Source: Eubacteriales bacterium (GTDB lineage Bacteria > Bacillota > Clostridia > Oscillospirales > Oscillospiraceae). From it: a DNA stretch of 64,000 bases. Made by a program: the position numbers and the translations under genes. The notes below the pieces were generated by a model. It saw only the letters and a list, made by a program, of their open reading frames with translations, searched no databases and was not told the origin of the DNA. The stretch lies in contig JAUNNH010000001.1 in NCBI GenBank assembly GCA_030531505.1, positions 124,001 through 188,000 on the forward strand, given 5' to 3'. Below are positions 16,201-24,269 of the stretch, piece after piece. Within the stretch, counting starts at the first letter, position 1. Each line of letters opens with the position of its first letter.

Positions 16201-17484
16201 ATGAAAAAATTTCTTTCTATTCTTTTGCTGGCCTTATTTGTCGCGGCCATGATTCCCCGCGCCTATGCCGAAGGTACGGACGCCTTTACCATTGATGAAC
16301 GCGCCGTTTTCAATGACATGAGCCGGTCTTATTTGCAAGGCTATGAGCCCGTTATTTCCTGGGATCGTCTGACGCTGGTGATTCCGATCCGTTCGGAAAA
16401 GGCGGTCGGCAATATCCAGGCGGAGCTGATCGTTGCCAACGAGGATATTTCTCCCTTCAAGCCACAGAGTATGAGTGCCAGGACGCAGCGCGTGGAGGAC
16501 GGCCTTTGGGCGGTACGCTTCAATCTCAACCTGTTCTCTGACCGCACGAATGGAGACTACCCCTGCACCGTGCGGATCAGCGGAGCAGACGCGGACGGCA
16601 AGGAGCTGACGACAGATCTTCCCACAGTCATCCATATCCGGGACGGTCAGACAAACACAGAGCCTGCGCAGATCAGCATTTCAGAGAACACATCGAGCTT
16701 GAGCGTGGGTGAGGATGGTGTAATTGCAGTCAAACTCACAAACGCAAGCCGTAGCATCGGCTTTGAAAACCTGTCTCTCACGTTGAGCGATCCCAGCGGC
16801 GATATTCTCCCCAAGGAGCTGGACACTGTTGTGCTGGGCGATCTGATGCCCGGCGAAAGCCTTGATCTCTCTTTCCCCGTCACTGTGCTTTCTTCCGCAA
16901 AGGTTACGCCGCACAGCCTGCACTTTGATTTCAGCGGGCAGTCTTTGGGGCAAGAGGCAAAGCTCTCCGTCAGCTATACCATTCCTGTCCGGCAGGAGAT
17001 CCGCCTGGAGCAGGGCGGGCTTCGCATGGCTGAAAGCGTCGTGGCCGGGGACTCCATCACGGCGACATTGCCTCTTATGAACATGGGCAAAGCAGACATT
17101 ATAAACGCTATGGTCACAATCTCCCTGCCGGGGATCACCGAGCGCCAGAGTGTGCTTGTCGGCACGATCCAGCCCGGTGAAACAAAGCAGGCACAGATTA
17201 CCCTCACCGCGCCGAAAAATGCTTTGGGTGAGAGTAGTGGAACGGTCACCGTCTCCGGCGAGGATAATGACGGCAATTCCGTCTCCTTCGATCTCCCCGT
17301 CAGCCTCAACGTTGAGGAAGCCGTCAAAACTGACGCACTGGACACCCAGGGGACGGCCAAACAAAAAACGCCTGCGTCTGTGATCGTCCTCTCCATCATC
17401 TGCGCCGTGCTTGTCGCCGCACTGATTGCACAGAGCATTCTCCTCAGAGGCAAGCTCCACAGGCTGGAAGAAGAACGACTGTAA
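16201..17484 (+). CDS. Exported NEW3/CARDB-like beta-sandwich protein with C-terminal anchor
   Basis: A 427-residue secreted protein. It has a signal peptide (residues 1-23, cleavage after AYA), an N-terminal domain (about 30-155), then at least two immunoglobulin-like repeats of the NEW3/CARDB type (about 165-270 and 285-385) with the phrases VLGDLMPGESLDLSF and VGTIQPGETKQAQITL. A C-terminal membrane helix (about 398-418) ends in a basic tail. This is the COG1361 style of protein found beside ABC transporters. The ATG at 16201, one base after the permease stop, was chosen over an upstream frame extension. It is probably an extracellular accessory of the transporter. Confidence 0.88.
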   Translation: MKKFLSILLLALFVAAMIPRAYAEGTDAFTIDERAVFNDMSRSYLQGYEPVISWDRLTLVIPIRSEKAVGNIQAELIVANEDISPFKPQSMSARTQRVEDGLWAVRFNLNLFSDRTNGDYPCTVRISGADADGKELTTDLPTVIHIRDGQTNTEPAQISISENTSSLSVGEDGVIAVKLTNASRSIGFENLSLTLSDPSGDILPKELDTVVLGDLMPGESLDLSFPVTVLSSAKVTPHSLHFDFSGQSLGQEAKLSVSYTIPVRQEIRLEQGGLRMAESVVAGDSITATLPLMNMGKADIINAMVTISLPGITERQSVLVGTIQPGETKQAQITLTAPKNALGESSGTVTVSGEDNDGNSVSFDLPVSLNVEEAVKTDALDTQGTAKQKTPASVIVLSIICAVLVAALIAQSILLRGKLHRLEEERL

Positions 17485-17489
17485 GATAC

Positions 17490-17518
17490 TTGACAAATAA
17501 GCGAACACATGATAGAGT
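17490..17518 (+). promoter_or_regulatory. Possible promoter before the DUF4143 ATPase gene
   Basis: TTGACA (17490-17495), 17 bp, TAGAGT (17513-17518). Its predicted start would lie inside the hairpin at 17517-17557, so transcripts begun here would not form that hairpin. Confidence 0.45.
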
Positions 17519-17565
17519 ATCGACAAATCCAGATTCCGTTTCTGGATTTGTCGATACTTTTGTTT
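17517..17565 (+). terminator. 17-bp perfect hairpin, terminator of the ABC operon
   Basis: GTATCGACAAATCCAGA (17517-17533) pairs perfectly with TCTGGATTTGTCGATAC (17541-17557) around a 7-base loop, followed by TTTTGTTTT. Confidence 0.8.
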
Positions 17566-17576
17566 TGGTGATCTAT

Positions 17577-18836
17577 ATGAACTATATTAAGCGCAGTATT
17601 GAGGATTTAGTTAGATCCTCGGACAAGACCTTTAAATGCGTGCTGGTCACTGGCGCAAGGCAGACAGGGAAATCCACTATGCTCAAAGCCCTGTTTCCCG
17701 ACAAGAAGTATGTGCCCATTGACGATCCCTTTATCGAGGAACAAGCGAATGAGAATCCCAATATGTTCATGATGCTCAATCCGCCCCCTGCGTTTTATGA
17801 TGAGGTGCAGCGCGCGCCGGGTCTGTTCCGCTTTATCAAAATCAAGTGTGATGAAAGCGATAAACGCGGGCAATTCTGCCTGTCAGGATCACAGCCTCTG
17901 GAACTGATGGAGAGCGCTTCCGAATCCTTATCCGGCCGTGTCAGCATCATAGAATTGGCCGGCTTATCTCTGCGTGAGATCCAGGGGTCCCCGTTCAACG
18001 AACCGTTTGTCCCGACAATGGAGCATGTGCAAAGACGCAGCAGTTCCGCGAAAGCACCTGATAATCTCTGGGCCATTATCCATCGCGGAAGCTATCCAGA
18101 GTTGCAAAACCCGGAGTTGGACTGGTCGGCGTTTTTCTCAAGCTATGTGAAGACCTATCTGGAGCGCGATGTGCGCAAGCTGTCTGCTGTCCAGGATCTG
18201 GACGATTTCCGCCGCTTCATGGTAGCGGTGGCCGCCAGAACCGGGCAGATGTTGAACTATGCAAACATTGCTGACGAAATCAGCAAGGACGCCATGACGG
18301 TCAAAAAATGGATGTCCATTCTGGAGGCGTCCGGAATTGTGTATTTGTTGGAGCCCTATACACCATCCGTGCTAAAAAAAGCAATCAAGACCCCGAAGGT
18401 CTATTTCCGCGATACTGGCCTAGCTGCCTATCTCACTCGCTGGCTCACGCCAGAGGCACTTGCTTACGGTGCCATGAGCGGCGCTATGTTTGAAACCTTT
18501 GTCATTTCAGAAATCCTGAAATCCTATTCCAATCGCGGTATCGATTACCGGTATTGCGTTTCCTATTACCGTGGCCGTGATAAGAAAAAAGTCCGAAAGG
18601 ATGGGCAAGAATACGAGACCGAGAGCGAAATTGACCTGATCATTGAAGAAAACGGAACGCTCTATCCCATTGAGATCAAGCAAAGCCCCGCAGTCACGGC
18701 AGATGAGGCAAGCACGTTCACCGTACTGGACAAGGTTGAGGAAAAGCGCCGTGGAATGGGAGCAATCATCTGCACTTGCCCACAGCCCAATTTGCTTAGG
18801 GATAATTTGCTTCAGTTACCGGTGTGGTATATCTAA
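17577..18836 (+). CDS. AAA ATPase with DUF4143 domain
   Basis: A 419-residue protein of the widespread archaeal-type AAA/DUF4143 family. Walker A is GARQTGKST (near residues 24-32), and an arginine-finger/sensor region lies around FCLSGSQPLELM. The C-terminal DUF4143 domain carries a PD-(D/E)XK-like pattern (SEIDLIIEENGTLYPIEIKQS). Start set at the ATG at 17577; the longer frame reads through the upstream hairpin. The cellular role of this family is not established. Members are often found in variable regions, and its composition differs from the flanking ABC genes, which suggests a separate acquisition within the element. Confidence 0.9.
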   Translation: MNYIKRSIEDLVRSSDKTFKCVLVTGARQTGKSTMLKALFPDKKYVPIDDPFIEEQANENPNMFMMLNPPPAFYDEVQRAPGLFRFIKIKCDESDKRGQFCLSGSQPLELMESASESLSGRVSIIELAGLSLREIQGSPFNEPFVPTMEHVQRRSSSAKAPDNLWAIIHRGSYPELQNPELDWSAFFSSYVKTYLERDVRKLSAVQDLDDFRRFMVAVAARTGQMLNYANIADEISKDAMTVKKWMSILEASGIVYLLEPYTPSVLKKAIKTPKVYFRDTGLAAYLTRWLTPEALAYGAMSGAMFETFVISEILKSYSNRGIDYRYCVSYYRGRDKKKVRKDGQEYETESEIDLIIEENGTLYPIEIKQSPAVTADEASTFTVLDKVEEKRRGMGAIICTCPQPNLLRDNLLQLPVWYI

Positions 18837-18912
18837 TAAGCAAGGAGGATATCTCAACTTTGTTAAATCATTTGATGAGATATGAGTAGCAATTGTTTGG
18901 AGTAAATGCTAT

Positions 18913-19764
18913 ATGGTAAAACATACGAGACAATCGAAGATAGAATCGTATTTTTATAATGAAACAAAAGGACTTGAAATTTCAAAAATAACTTTAATCG
19001 AGACAAAAGCAACATATCTATGGGCACTGGATTGTTATCTGATAGAAACGGTCCAAGGCCCTCGCTTTTATGTCTTCGATGGAGATACTCTTCCTATTAA
19101 TCTTTATCCTATCACTAAAAACGAGTCGCTTGATGAGTGTTATTATCTGCATATCGGATTAATGTCTGAACTTTGTTCAAAATCTATTGCAAACAACTTC
19201 ATCCTAAATTTCTTGAACAATTACTCGATTTTTCCTGTAATTGACAGGCGAATAGCTGAGATTGAAAAGGATATTACTCTAGATAAAAACGCCAGTCAGC
19301 TATCTGGACTTGCAAATCAAATTCGAGATTGCTACTTAAATCTAACTGATTATCTTATGAACAAGGTTCGAAGTAACAATCCGTCGTTCAAAAATGATAA
19401 TTTTACCGATAACCTCGAAGAATTCCTTAAGACTATACTTCCTGGAAAGCAATCAGAAACAAGGCGAAATACAATTAACGGTATCGCTCAGAAAGGCTGG
19501 AAACTAAACTCAGAGCTTGTGCACAAAGAGTCTGTAACTGTTTTCGATATTATGATCTCTTTTAATATATTTCAGCTCATAGTTTCCATTCTCTGCAATG
19601 TGATTGTTGGAAACAACATGCCGTTCAACAAGATAAAGTGTCCAACTTGCCAAGGAGAGGATCATGATCTGATAAAGACAAATAATGCGGAGTACGAATA
19701 TGTCTGCAGAAATTGCAAGACCCATTTTGATGTTGCGCTGGAGGACATTATTAAAAAGATCTAA
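18913..19764 (+). CDS. Unknown AT-rich protein with C-terminal zinc ribbon
   Basis: A 283-residue protein of no recognised family. The N-terminal half (1-115) is a mixed alpha/beta region. A helical segment (about 125-235) with an RNxxxG...LNSELVHKE stretch (His204) loosely recalls abortive-infection/HEPN-type helical domains, but the canonical R-x4-6-H motif is not clear. The C-terminus is a zinc ribbon (Cys243, Cys246, Cys265, Cys268). GGAG lies 10 bases before the ATG. It is markedly AT-rich and is the last gene before attR, a position where defence genes often sit. A defence role is only a hypothesis. Confidence 0.75.
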   Translation: MVKHTRQSKIESYFYNETKGLEISKITLIETKATYLWALDCYLIETVQGPRFYVFDGDTLPINLYPITKNESLDECYYLHIGLMSELCSKSIANNFILNFLNNYSIFPVIDRRIAEIEKDITLDKNASQLSGLANQIRDCYLNLTDYLMNKVRSNNPSFKNDNFTDNLEEFLKTILPGKQSETRRNTINGIAQKGWKLNSELVHKESVTVFDIMISFNIFQLIVSILCNVIVGNNMPFNKIKCPTCQGEDHDLIKTNNAEYEYVCRNCKTHFDVALEDIIKKI

Positions 19765-19783
19765 TGTGTTCATTGTTGTGTTG

Positions 19784-19801
19784 TGACAACACAGTGACAA
19801 C
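19784..19801. other. Right candidate integrase arm-type sites
   Basis: TGACAAC at 19784-19790 and 19795-19801, starting 11 bp apart, matching the pair at 4522-4539 in sequence, spacing and orientation and lying about 100 bp inside attR. Confidence 0.6.
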
Positions 19802-19901
19802 AAAAATCTTGATAGCCCATAATTTATAGGTAATGCAAATAATCCTGATAATCTAAGCTAAATGGTCTATACAAAATCGTTTAGCTCATGGTTTGCAGGA
19901 G

Positions 19902-19916
19902 CGAGTGGGAATAATT
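19902..19916. other. attR: right junction of the integrated element
   Basis: CGAGTGGGAATAATT repeats the end of guaA (4450-4464) with one mismatch, in the stop codon (TAA here, TGA at guaA). This is the expected remnant of the original guaA 3' end. Confidence 0.88.
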
Positions 19917-19930
19917 TCGATAAAATTAGC

Positions 19931-19976
19931 AACCCGAAAACCCTTGATTTATCAGGGCTTTCGGGTTTTGTTTTTT
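19931..19976 (+). terminator. Intrinsic terminator next to attR
   Basis: Long, slightly imperfect stem (19931-19948 with 19951-19967) followed by TTGTTTTTT. It lies where the terminator of an undisturbed guaA would be, 15 bases past the core repeat. Nothing coding is supported from here to 20166 except, at most, a 30-codon frame from TTG at 20041 behind a strong AAAGGAGG. Confidence 0.75.
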
Positions 19977-20166
19977 CTCCTTTGCCTCCTGATTATACTG
20001 AATTATTACTGTATGATGGAACAAAAAGGAGGTGTATTTTTTTGGAGAAATATGTTGCCTCGTGTTCTGTCTTGATTAAGCTAAAAAAGGGTAAGCGCTT
20101 CGCACGATATAGTCAGCTATGTAGAGAAGCTTGACTTTCTGACTTGCTACTTTTGGCATAGTTCTC

Positions 20167-21150
20167 TTATTTCCTACCTCTGCTATCTAAACTATCAACA
20201 TATTCTAATAGTGCTTTCCAATAGTCCTCGTGGTATTGACTTCTTTTCACTTCATTGTGAAGCCTTCTTGCTTCCGCTATGTCCATCATTGAAATATGGT
20301 ATTCTTCAATTTCCTCTTCAATTACATCACGCTTTTGGGGGGAGTTGTATTTGCTGAAGGGTTTTCGCCTTCCCATTTCTTCTATCTCATTCTTCCAAGG
20401 TTCCTGTTCTTGCCATAAGGTTTCAAGAGCAAAGAAGTCTTCAACATTCAGCTCATTTGACATAGCAATATCGTGAAGAGAAACAATTATGCTCTGTTCT
20501 TCTTGCCTGATAATTCTATGAAAAACATCCCCTTCAGCTCCTGTAAAAAGGCACACGCTATAATTGGGCTGATAGATTGGCGGTCCTTCTTCTACAAATT
20601 TCCTTCTGTAGAGCCATTTGAAGCTTTTTGATTTATATGGTCCTTCGGCTCTCCAATTATTCTCTTTTGCTAATTTCCCATTCTTGTTGTATTTCTTGTT
20701 GTATGACTCTTCATCAGCGTCTTTCCAGCTTTCATCAAAGAGCCATACAAGCCTTCGCCCTTCTTTCAGATGGAACATTGTCCTATCTAAAAACTCTTTC
20801 TTCTTTATTGAGCTATATTGAAACTCTAATACAGTATTAGCTTCTTTGATGAAAACATCTGCGATATGCTTTTCACCTGTCGTTTTTTCTGTGAAAATAT
20901 GCTCTCGCTCTTCTTTTGGAAAATACTCCTGCATTCTAATATGCCATTCAGACATATTCTTGTAGTCAGCATTATAATCATAAGGGCACTTCACATCATT
21001 TCTCTTTCTTGGGTCATGAGCAAAATGGTGTCTGTTAGTATCCCCTCGCCTTTGTATAACAGGACTACCGCAAGCAGGGCAAACACAATGCGTAAACTCG
21101 CCATCTTCAGCATTTACTCTAATGTTATTTTCATCTAAAGCGAAAAACAA
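20167..21150 (-). CDS. CoiA-like competence/nuclease-family protein
   Basis: A 327-residue protein. The TTG start at 21150 is preceded at five bases by GGAGGGG. The N-terminus carries the zinc-binding Cys/His set of CoiA-like proteins (CVCPACGSPV, then RHHFAH, residues 22-45). Next is the nuclease-type core ADVFIKEANTVLEFQYSSI (about 107-125), where Asp and E-x-Q fit the CoiA variant of the PD-(D/E)XK site. The C-terminal half is highly charged and helical. CoiA acts in DNA uptake and recombination in competent Firmicutes; homologues such as this one also occur in accessory regions. AT-rich and outside attR. Confidence 0.8.
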   Translation of the reverse strand: MFFALDENNIRVNAEDGEFTHCVCPACGSPVIQRRGDTNRHHFAHDPRKRNDVKCPYDYNADYKNMSEWHIRMQEYFPKEEREHIFTEKTTGEKHIADVFIKEANTVLEFQYSSIKKKEFLDRTMFHLKEGRRLVWLFDESWKDADEESYNKKYNKNGKLAKENNWRAEGPYKSKSFKWLYRRKFVEEGPPIYQPNYSVCLFTGAEGDVFHRIIRQEEQSIIVSLHDIAMSNELNVEDFFALETLWQEQEPWKNEIEEMGRRKPFSKYNSPQKRDVIEEEIEEYHISMMDIAEARRLHNEVKRSQYHEDYWKALLEYVDSLDSRGRK

Positions 21151-21172
21151 TTTTGCCCCTCCCGATACTTGA

Positions 21173-21201
21173 TAAAAAAGGGGTAGAACAATCTACCCCT
21201 T
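21173..21201 (-). terminator. Terminator of the lipoprotein gene
   Basis: Perfect 10-bp stem AAGGGGTAGA/TCTACCCCTT (21178-21187 and 21192-21201), followed on the minus strand by a T-run (A-run 21173-21179). Confidence 0.85.
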
Positions 21202-21221
21202 CTTGCGCTCTCTTGCCTCAA

Positions 21222-21884
21222 CTAACCACGATACTCATAGCTATCCAAGTTATTAAGACATTCATCAATCGCATTTCCAAAGTTCATCAGCAGAACCTTC
21301 TCTATGAAATCATCAGGTATTTCTTTCAATTCCCATATCTTACTTGAGTTCTTTATACAGTCAAAGCGAACTTTTGTAAAAGTCTCAGTTGGCTTTGTTT
21401 TTGCTACCGCTTCTTTAATTGATTGCGAGATTAAAGGCATTAACAAATCCATCAATTCATCCTCGTCTTCAGGGACTTCTACACCTGAAGCGTCAAGGTC
21501 CATAACCTTGTTGTAGAAAATGCCCAAAGCGCTATCAATTACAGGGGACATATCAAAATGTGTTATTAGAACTGTAACTGTAGCCTTGTCTCCATTGATT
21601 GTTGTATTAGTGATGTTATAGCTAATACAGCGAACATTATCAAGCAGTAACGATTTTACGCTTGAAGAAGTAAGAACATCTACCCAAAAGGCTGTAGCAA
21701 TATCATCTACATCTTCAGAAGAAAAGTCATCAAACCTTGATAATACCTCCATCAGACTGTCTTGCGTCATAAACTCATTCACAGCATCTTCAGGTTTGCT
21801 AAGGAAGGGGACGCTGAACTCACATCCGCAAAGCATAGCTGTCATAGCCAATATCAAGACAACAGCAATAATCTGACGCTTCAC
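21222..21884 (-). CDS. Unknown lipoprotein
   Basis: A 220-residue protein with a lipoprotein signal (LAMTAMLCGC, lipidated Cys at 21). GTG start at 21884 with AGGGGG eight bases upstream. After the signal come a short helical region and a cystatin-like alpha/beta pattern (about 70-200) with the strand TTINGDKATVTVLITHFDMS, reminiscent of DUF4878/DUF5105-type lipoproteins of Firmicutes. Function unknown. Transcribed alone in an AT-rich patch with the CoiA-like gene downstream. Confidence 0.8.
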   Translation of the reverse strand: MKRQIIAVVLILAMTAMLCGCEFSVPFLSKPEDAVNEFMTQDSLMEVLSRFDDFSSEDVDDIATAFWVDVLTSSSVKSLLLDNVRCISYNITNTTINGDKATVTVLITHFDMSPVIDSALGIFYNKVMDLDASGVEVPEDEDELMDLLMPLISQSIKEAVAKTKPTETFTKVRFDCIKNSSKIWELKEIPDDFIEKVLLMNFGNAIDECLNNLDSYEYRG

Positions 21885-21940
21885 AATGCTTTCCCCCTTA
21901 GGTCAGTTTAGAAAAATAATAGCATATACTCTATCTTCTT

Positions 21941-22234
21941 TCAAGAAAAAGCGCCTTCTTCTTTACTGCGACAAGCTGTTTTCTTCCCTCTTATCAGCGT
22001 GCTCTTGGATATACCTGTCAGTTCCTCAACCTGTCTGTAGGTTTTACCCTCTTTCAAAAGCTCAAGCGCGTGATTGAGCTGTGAAGGAGAATACTTATAT
22101 ACAAGTCTGAGGTTGTTAATATATGCATCTTGTTTTTGGCTTGAATAGTGAAAGCAACCAGACAGAGAAGCCTTGATTTTACTGGCTTTTTGGGGTGCTC
22201 TTTTTCGCATTTGGCCTTTGAATTTACTGAACAT
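21941..22234 (-). CDS. Small helix-turn-helix protein, possibly a recombinase remnant
   Basis: 97 residues. A basic N-terminus (about 1-45) is followed by a resolvase/transposase-type HTH ([32 protein letters not shown], about 49-85). The HTH resembles the C-terminal DNA-binding part of serine recombinases, but there is no catalytic domain, so this may be the broken end of a larger gene or a small regulator. No strong ribosome binding site precedes the ATG. No longer open frame continues it upstream. Confidence 0.5.
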   Translation of the reverse strand: MFSKFKGQMRKRAPQKASKIKASLSGCFHYSSQKQDAYINNLRLVYKYSPSQLNHALELLKEGKTYRQVEELTGISKSTLIRGKKTACRSKEEGAFS

Positions 22235-22306
22235 TTACTGTACGATGCGTCCTGAACGGAATCAGTTAAGTCCTGCCGAGCAGGAAAAATAGGTTCACCG
22301 CAAGAC

Positions 22307-22336
22307 AAAGCGGCGGGGATTACTCCCCGCCGCTTT
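22307..22336. other. Perfect 12-bp GC-rich hairpin
   Basis: AAAGCGGCGGGG/CCCCGCCGCTTT with a 6-base loop. No T-run on either side. It marks the return from AT-rich to GC-rich sequence. Confidence 0.7.
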
Positions 22337-22432
22337 GAAACTATGCCGGTGCATCTTGTCGCGTCAAAATGCATCTTGGGCGCCGCACCCTTGAAAGAAG
22401 CGGAAAAACCGGTACAATAGCGCCGAAGCTTA

Positions 22433-23806
22433 ATGAAAGGTACGGTGACCGATATGGGTATGACCGCGTTTGTTGTTTTGGCTGTGCTGGAGATTGCACT
22501 GGCCGTGAGGACCTGCCGGCGGAAACCGGACAAAAAGACCTGGCGCCGGGATCGGCTGGTGATCCGCCTTGTGGAGACCGGTGCCCTGGCCCTGTGCCTG
22601 GTGTTCTCCGCAGCGCAGAAGTGGCGCTTTGTGCCCGCCCTCTGCCTGCTCGCGCTGCTGCTGGTGATCGCGGCGCTGGCCTGGCTGATCGGGCGGAAGA
22701 AGAGCGGCGTGAAGAAGCCTGCCGGGGCCATTGTCGGCTGCCTGCTGTGCGTGCTGCTTTTCTGCATTCTGCTGGTCCCGGCCTTCGTGTTTACGGACTA
22801 TAACGGGCTGCCGGTATCCGGCACGCATCCGGTCGGGGAGGCCGCGGCCATCCTGATCGACGCGTCCCGGACGGACCCCTTTGAGCAGGACGGCAGCGCC
22901 CGCGAGATGCCGGTGCACTTCTACTTCCCGACCGACGGCGGCGCGGAGACTTATCCGCTCATCGTCTTCTCCCACGGCGCCTTCGGCTATTATCAGAGCA
23001 ACACGTCCACGTATACGGAGCTTGCGAGCAACGGCTATGTCGTCGCCGCGCTGGATCATCCGCACCACGCCTTCTTCACGCAGGACACGGACGGGAAGAT
23101 GGTGCTCGTGGACAGGGACTTCATCAGCACCGCGCTGAACCTGAACAGCATTGCCGACAGAGAGGCGCAGTACGCGCTCTACCGGGAGTGGATGGGGCTG
23201 CGCGTGCCGGATATGAGCTTTGCGCTCGATGCGATCAAAACCGCGGTGCAGACCGGCATGACGGATGAGAGCTGGTTTATGACCGACAAGGATGCGGAGG
23301 GGATCCGGACTGTGCTGAGCATGACGGACGTCTCCCGGATCGGCCTTATGGGCCATTCCATGGGCGGTGCCACCGCGGTGGAGATCGGCCGGGAGCGGGA
23401 CGATATAGCCGCTGTCGCCGACCTGGACGGGACCATGCTCGGGGAGTATCTGGGCGTGGAAAACGGGGAAATGCTCGTCAGCGATACCCCTTATCCCATT
23501 CCGGTGCTTGATTTTAACAACTGGGAATCGTATAGTGATAATCAGGAATACTTGGCCGAGGGCTACCGTTATCCGAACACGGAGGTGATCGGCCATGCCG
23601 CCGACGGCTTTGCCGTCGCGATCCGGGACACCGGGCACATGGATTTCACCGATCTGCCGCTGCTCTCCCCGACGCTGGGGAAGCTGCTCGGCAGCGGTGA
23701 GCGCAGCACGGAGGAAACCATGACCATCGTCAATTCCCTGGTGCTGTCCTTCTTCAACTGCTATCTGAAAGGGGAGGGCGTCTTTACCGCACAGGAGATC
23801 TATTAA
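22433..23806 (+). CDS. Membrane-anchored alpha/beta-hydrolase (PAF-acetylhydrolase/dienelactone-hydrolase-like)
   Basis: Up to 457 residues. Starts at 22433, 22454 or 22460 are all possible, with no decisive ribosome binding site. Three hydrophobic helices lie at the N-terminus (about 8-27, 45-86, 96-118). An alpha/beta-hydrolase domain follows, with oxyanion segment VFSHGAFGYYQS, nucleophile elbow GHSMGG (Ser309 from the first ATG), the acid probably Asp in AAVADLDGTM and a late His in DTGHMDF. This looks like the PAF-AH-like esterase/lipase group. It probably acts on ester substrates outside the membrane; substrate unknown. Confidence 0.88.
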   Translation: MKGTVTDMGMTAFVVLAVLEIALAVRTCRRKPDKKTWRRDRLVIRLVETGALALCLVFSAAQKWRFVPALCLLALLLVIAALAWLIGRKKSGVKKPAGAIVGCLLCVLLFCILLVPAFVFTDYNGLPVSGTHPVGEAAAILIDASRTDPFEQDGSAREMPVHFYFPTDGGAETYPLIVFSHGAFGYYQSNTSTYTELASNGYVVAALDHPHHAFFTQDTDGKMVLVDRDFISTALNLNSIADREAQYALYREWMGLRVPDMSFALDAIKTAVQTGMTDESWFMTDKDAEGIRTVLSMTDVSRIGLMGHSMGGATAVEIGRERDDIAAVADLDGTMLGEYLGVENGEMLVSDTPYPIPVLDFNNWESYSDNQEYLAEGYRYPNTEVIGHAADGFAVAIRDTGHMDFTDLPLLSPTLGKLLGSGERSTEETMTIVNSLVLSFFNCYLKGEGVFTAQEIY

Positions 23807-23824
23807 GCGCCCAAAGGGAAACGC

Positions 23825-24265
23825 ATGGACGTTCGCATCGAAGAGATCGGGAAAGAGGGCGAGGAACTCGTTCTGATCCGCTGCCGCGCGGTTACGGAGG
23901 AGGTGCGCGAGATTGCGGCCTTCGTCAAATCCCGGCAAGGCAGCCTTTCCGGCACCGCCGACGCCAGACAGTACGAAGTCGCCGTGGCGGACATCTGCTA
24001 TATCGAGTCGGTAGACGGCAAGACCTTCCTCTATACGAACGAGCGGGTCTACGAGACGGCGTACCGGCTCTATGAGCTGGAGGAGAGGCTGCAGAGCAAG
24101 CATTTCCTCCGTATTGCCAAGTCCATGCTGGTCAACCTCATGAAGATCCAGTCGATCCAGCCCGCTTTCAACGGACGCTTCACAGCGGTGCTGCGCTCCG
24201 GAGAGAAGATCATCATCTCGAGAAGCTACGTCAAGGCGCTCAAAGCGGCGCTGAAGGGAGAATGA
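23825..24265 (+). CDS. LytTR-family DNA-binding regulator
   Basis: 146 residues with a LytTR domain in the C-terminal two-thirds (about 48-142: VADICYIESVDGKTFLYTNE, LQSKHFLRIAKSMLVNL, IIISRSYVKALK). It has no receiver domain, so it is the stand-alone type that is coupled to a small membrane protein. The partner is the DUF3021 gene 4 bases downstream. The pair is a known regulatory module in Firmicutes in which the membrane protein is thought to restrain the regulator. Targets unknown. Confidence 0.93.
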   Translation: MDVRIEEIGKEGEELVLIRCRAVTEEVREIAAFVKSRQGSLSGTADARQYEVAVADICYIESVDGKTFLYTNERVYETAYRLYELEERLQSKHFLRIAKSMLVNLMKIQSIQPAFNGRFTAVLRSGEKIIISRSYVKALKAALKGE

Positions 24266-24269
24266 CACG

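Larger units (their letters stand above)
4461..19912. mobile_element. Integrative mobilizable element (about 15.5 kb) in guaA
   Basis: The segment between the two core repeats has the layout of a mobilizable integrative element: paired short motifs just inside each end, an XRE regulator divergent from xis and a tyrosine integrase, an RHH/MobC-like gene, a RepA-like ATPase with an iteron region, an oriT-like hairpin, a MOBV relaxase, then cargo genes of varied base composition. There are no coupling-protein or type IV secretion genes, so transfer would need a helper element. Integration leaves guaA coding intact up to its last codon. The crossover point within the core is inferred; the element boundary could shift by up to about 11 bp. 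Confidence 0.87.

Noticed and set aside
19862-20134. 90-codon frame spanning attR
   Set aside because: It reads through the core repeat and the terminator hairpin. Only a 30-codon tail behind AAAGGAGG at 20041 could be real, and nothing supports it as a gene.
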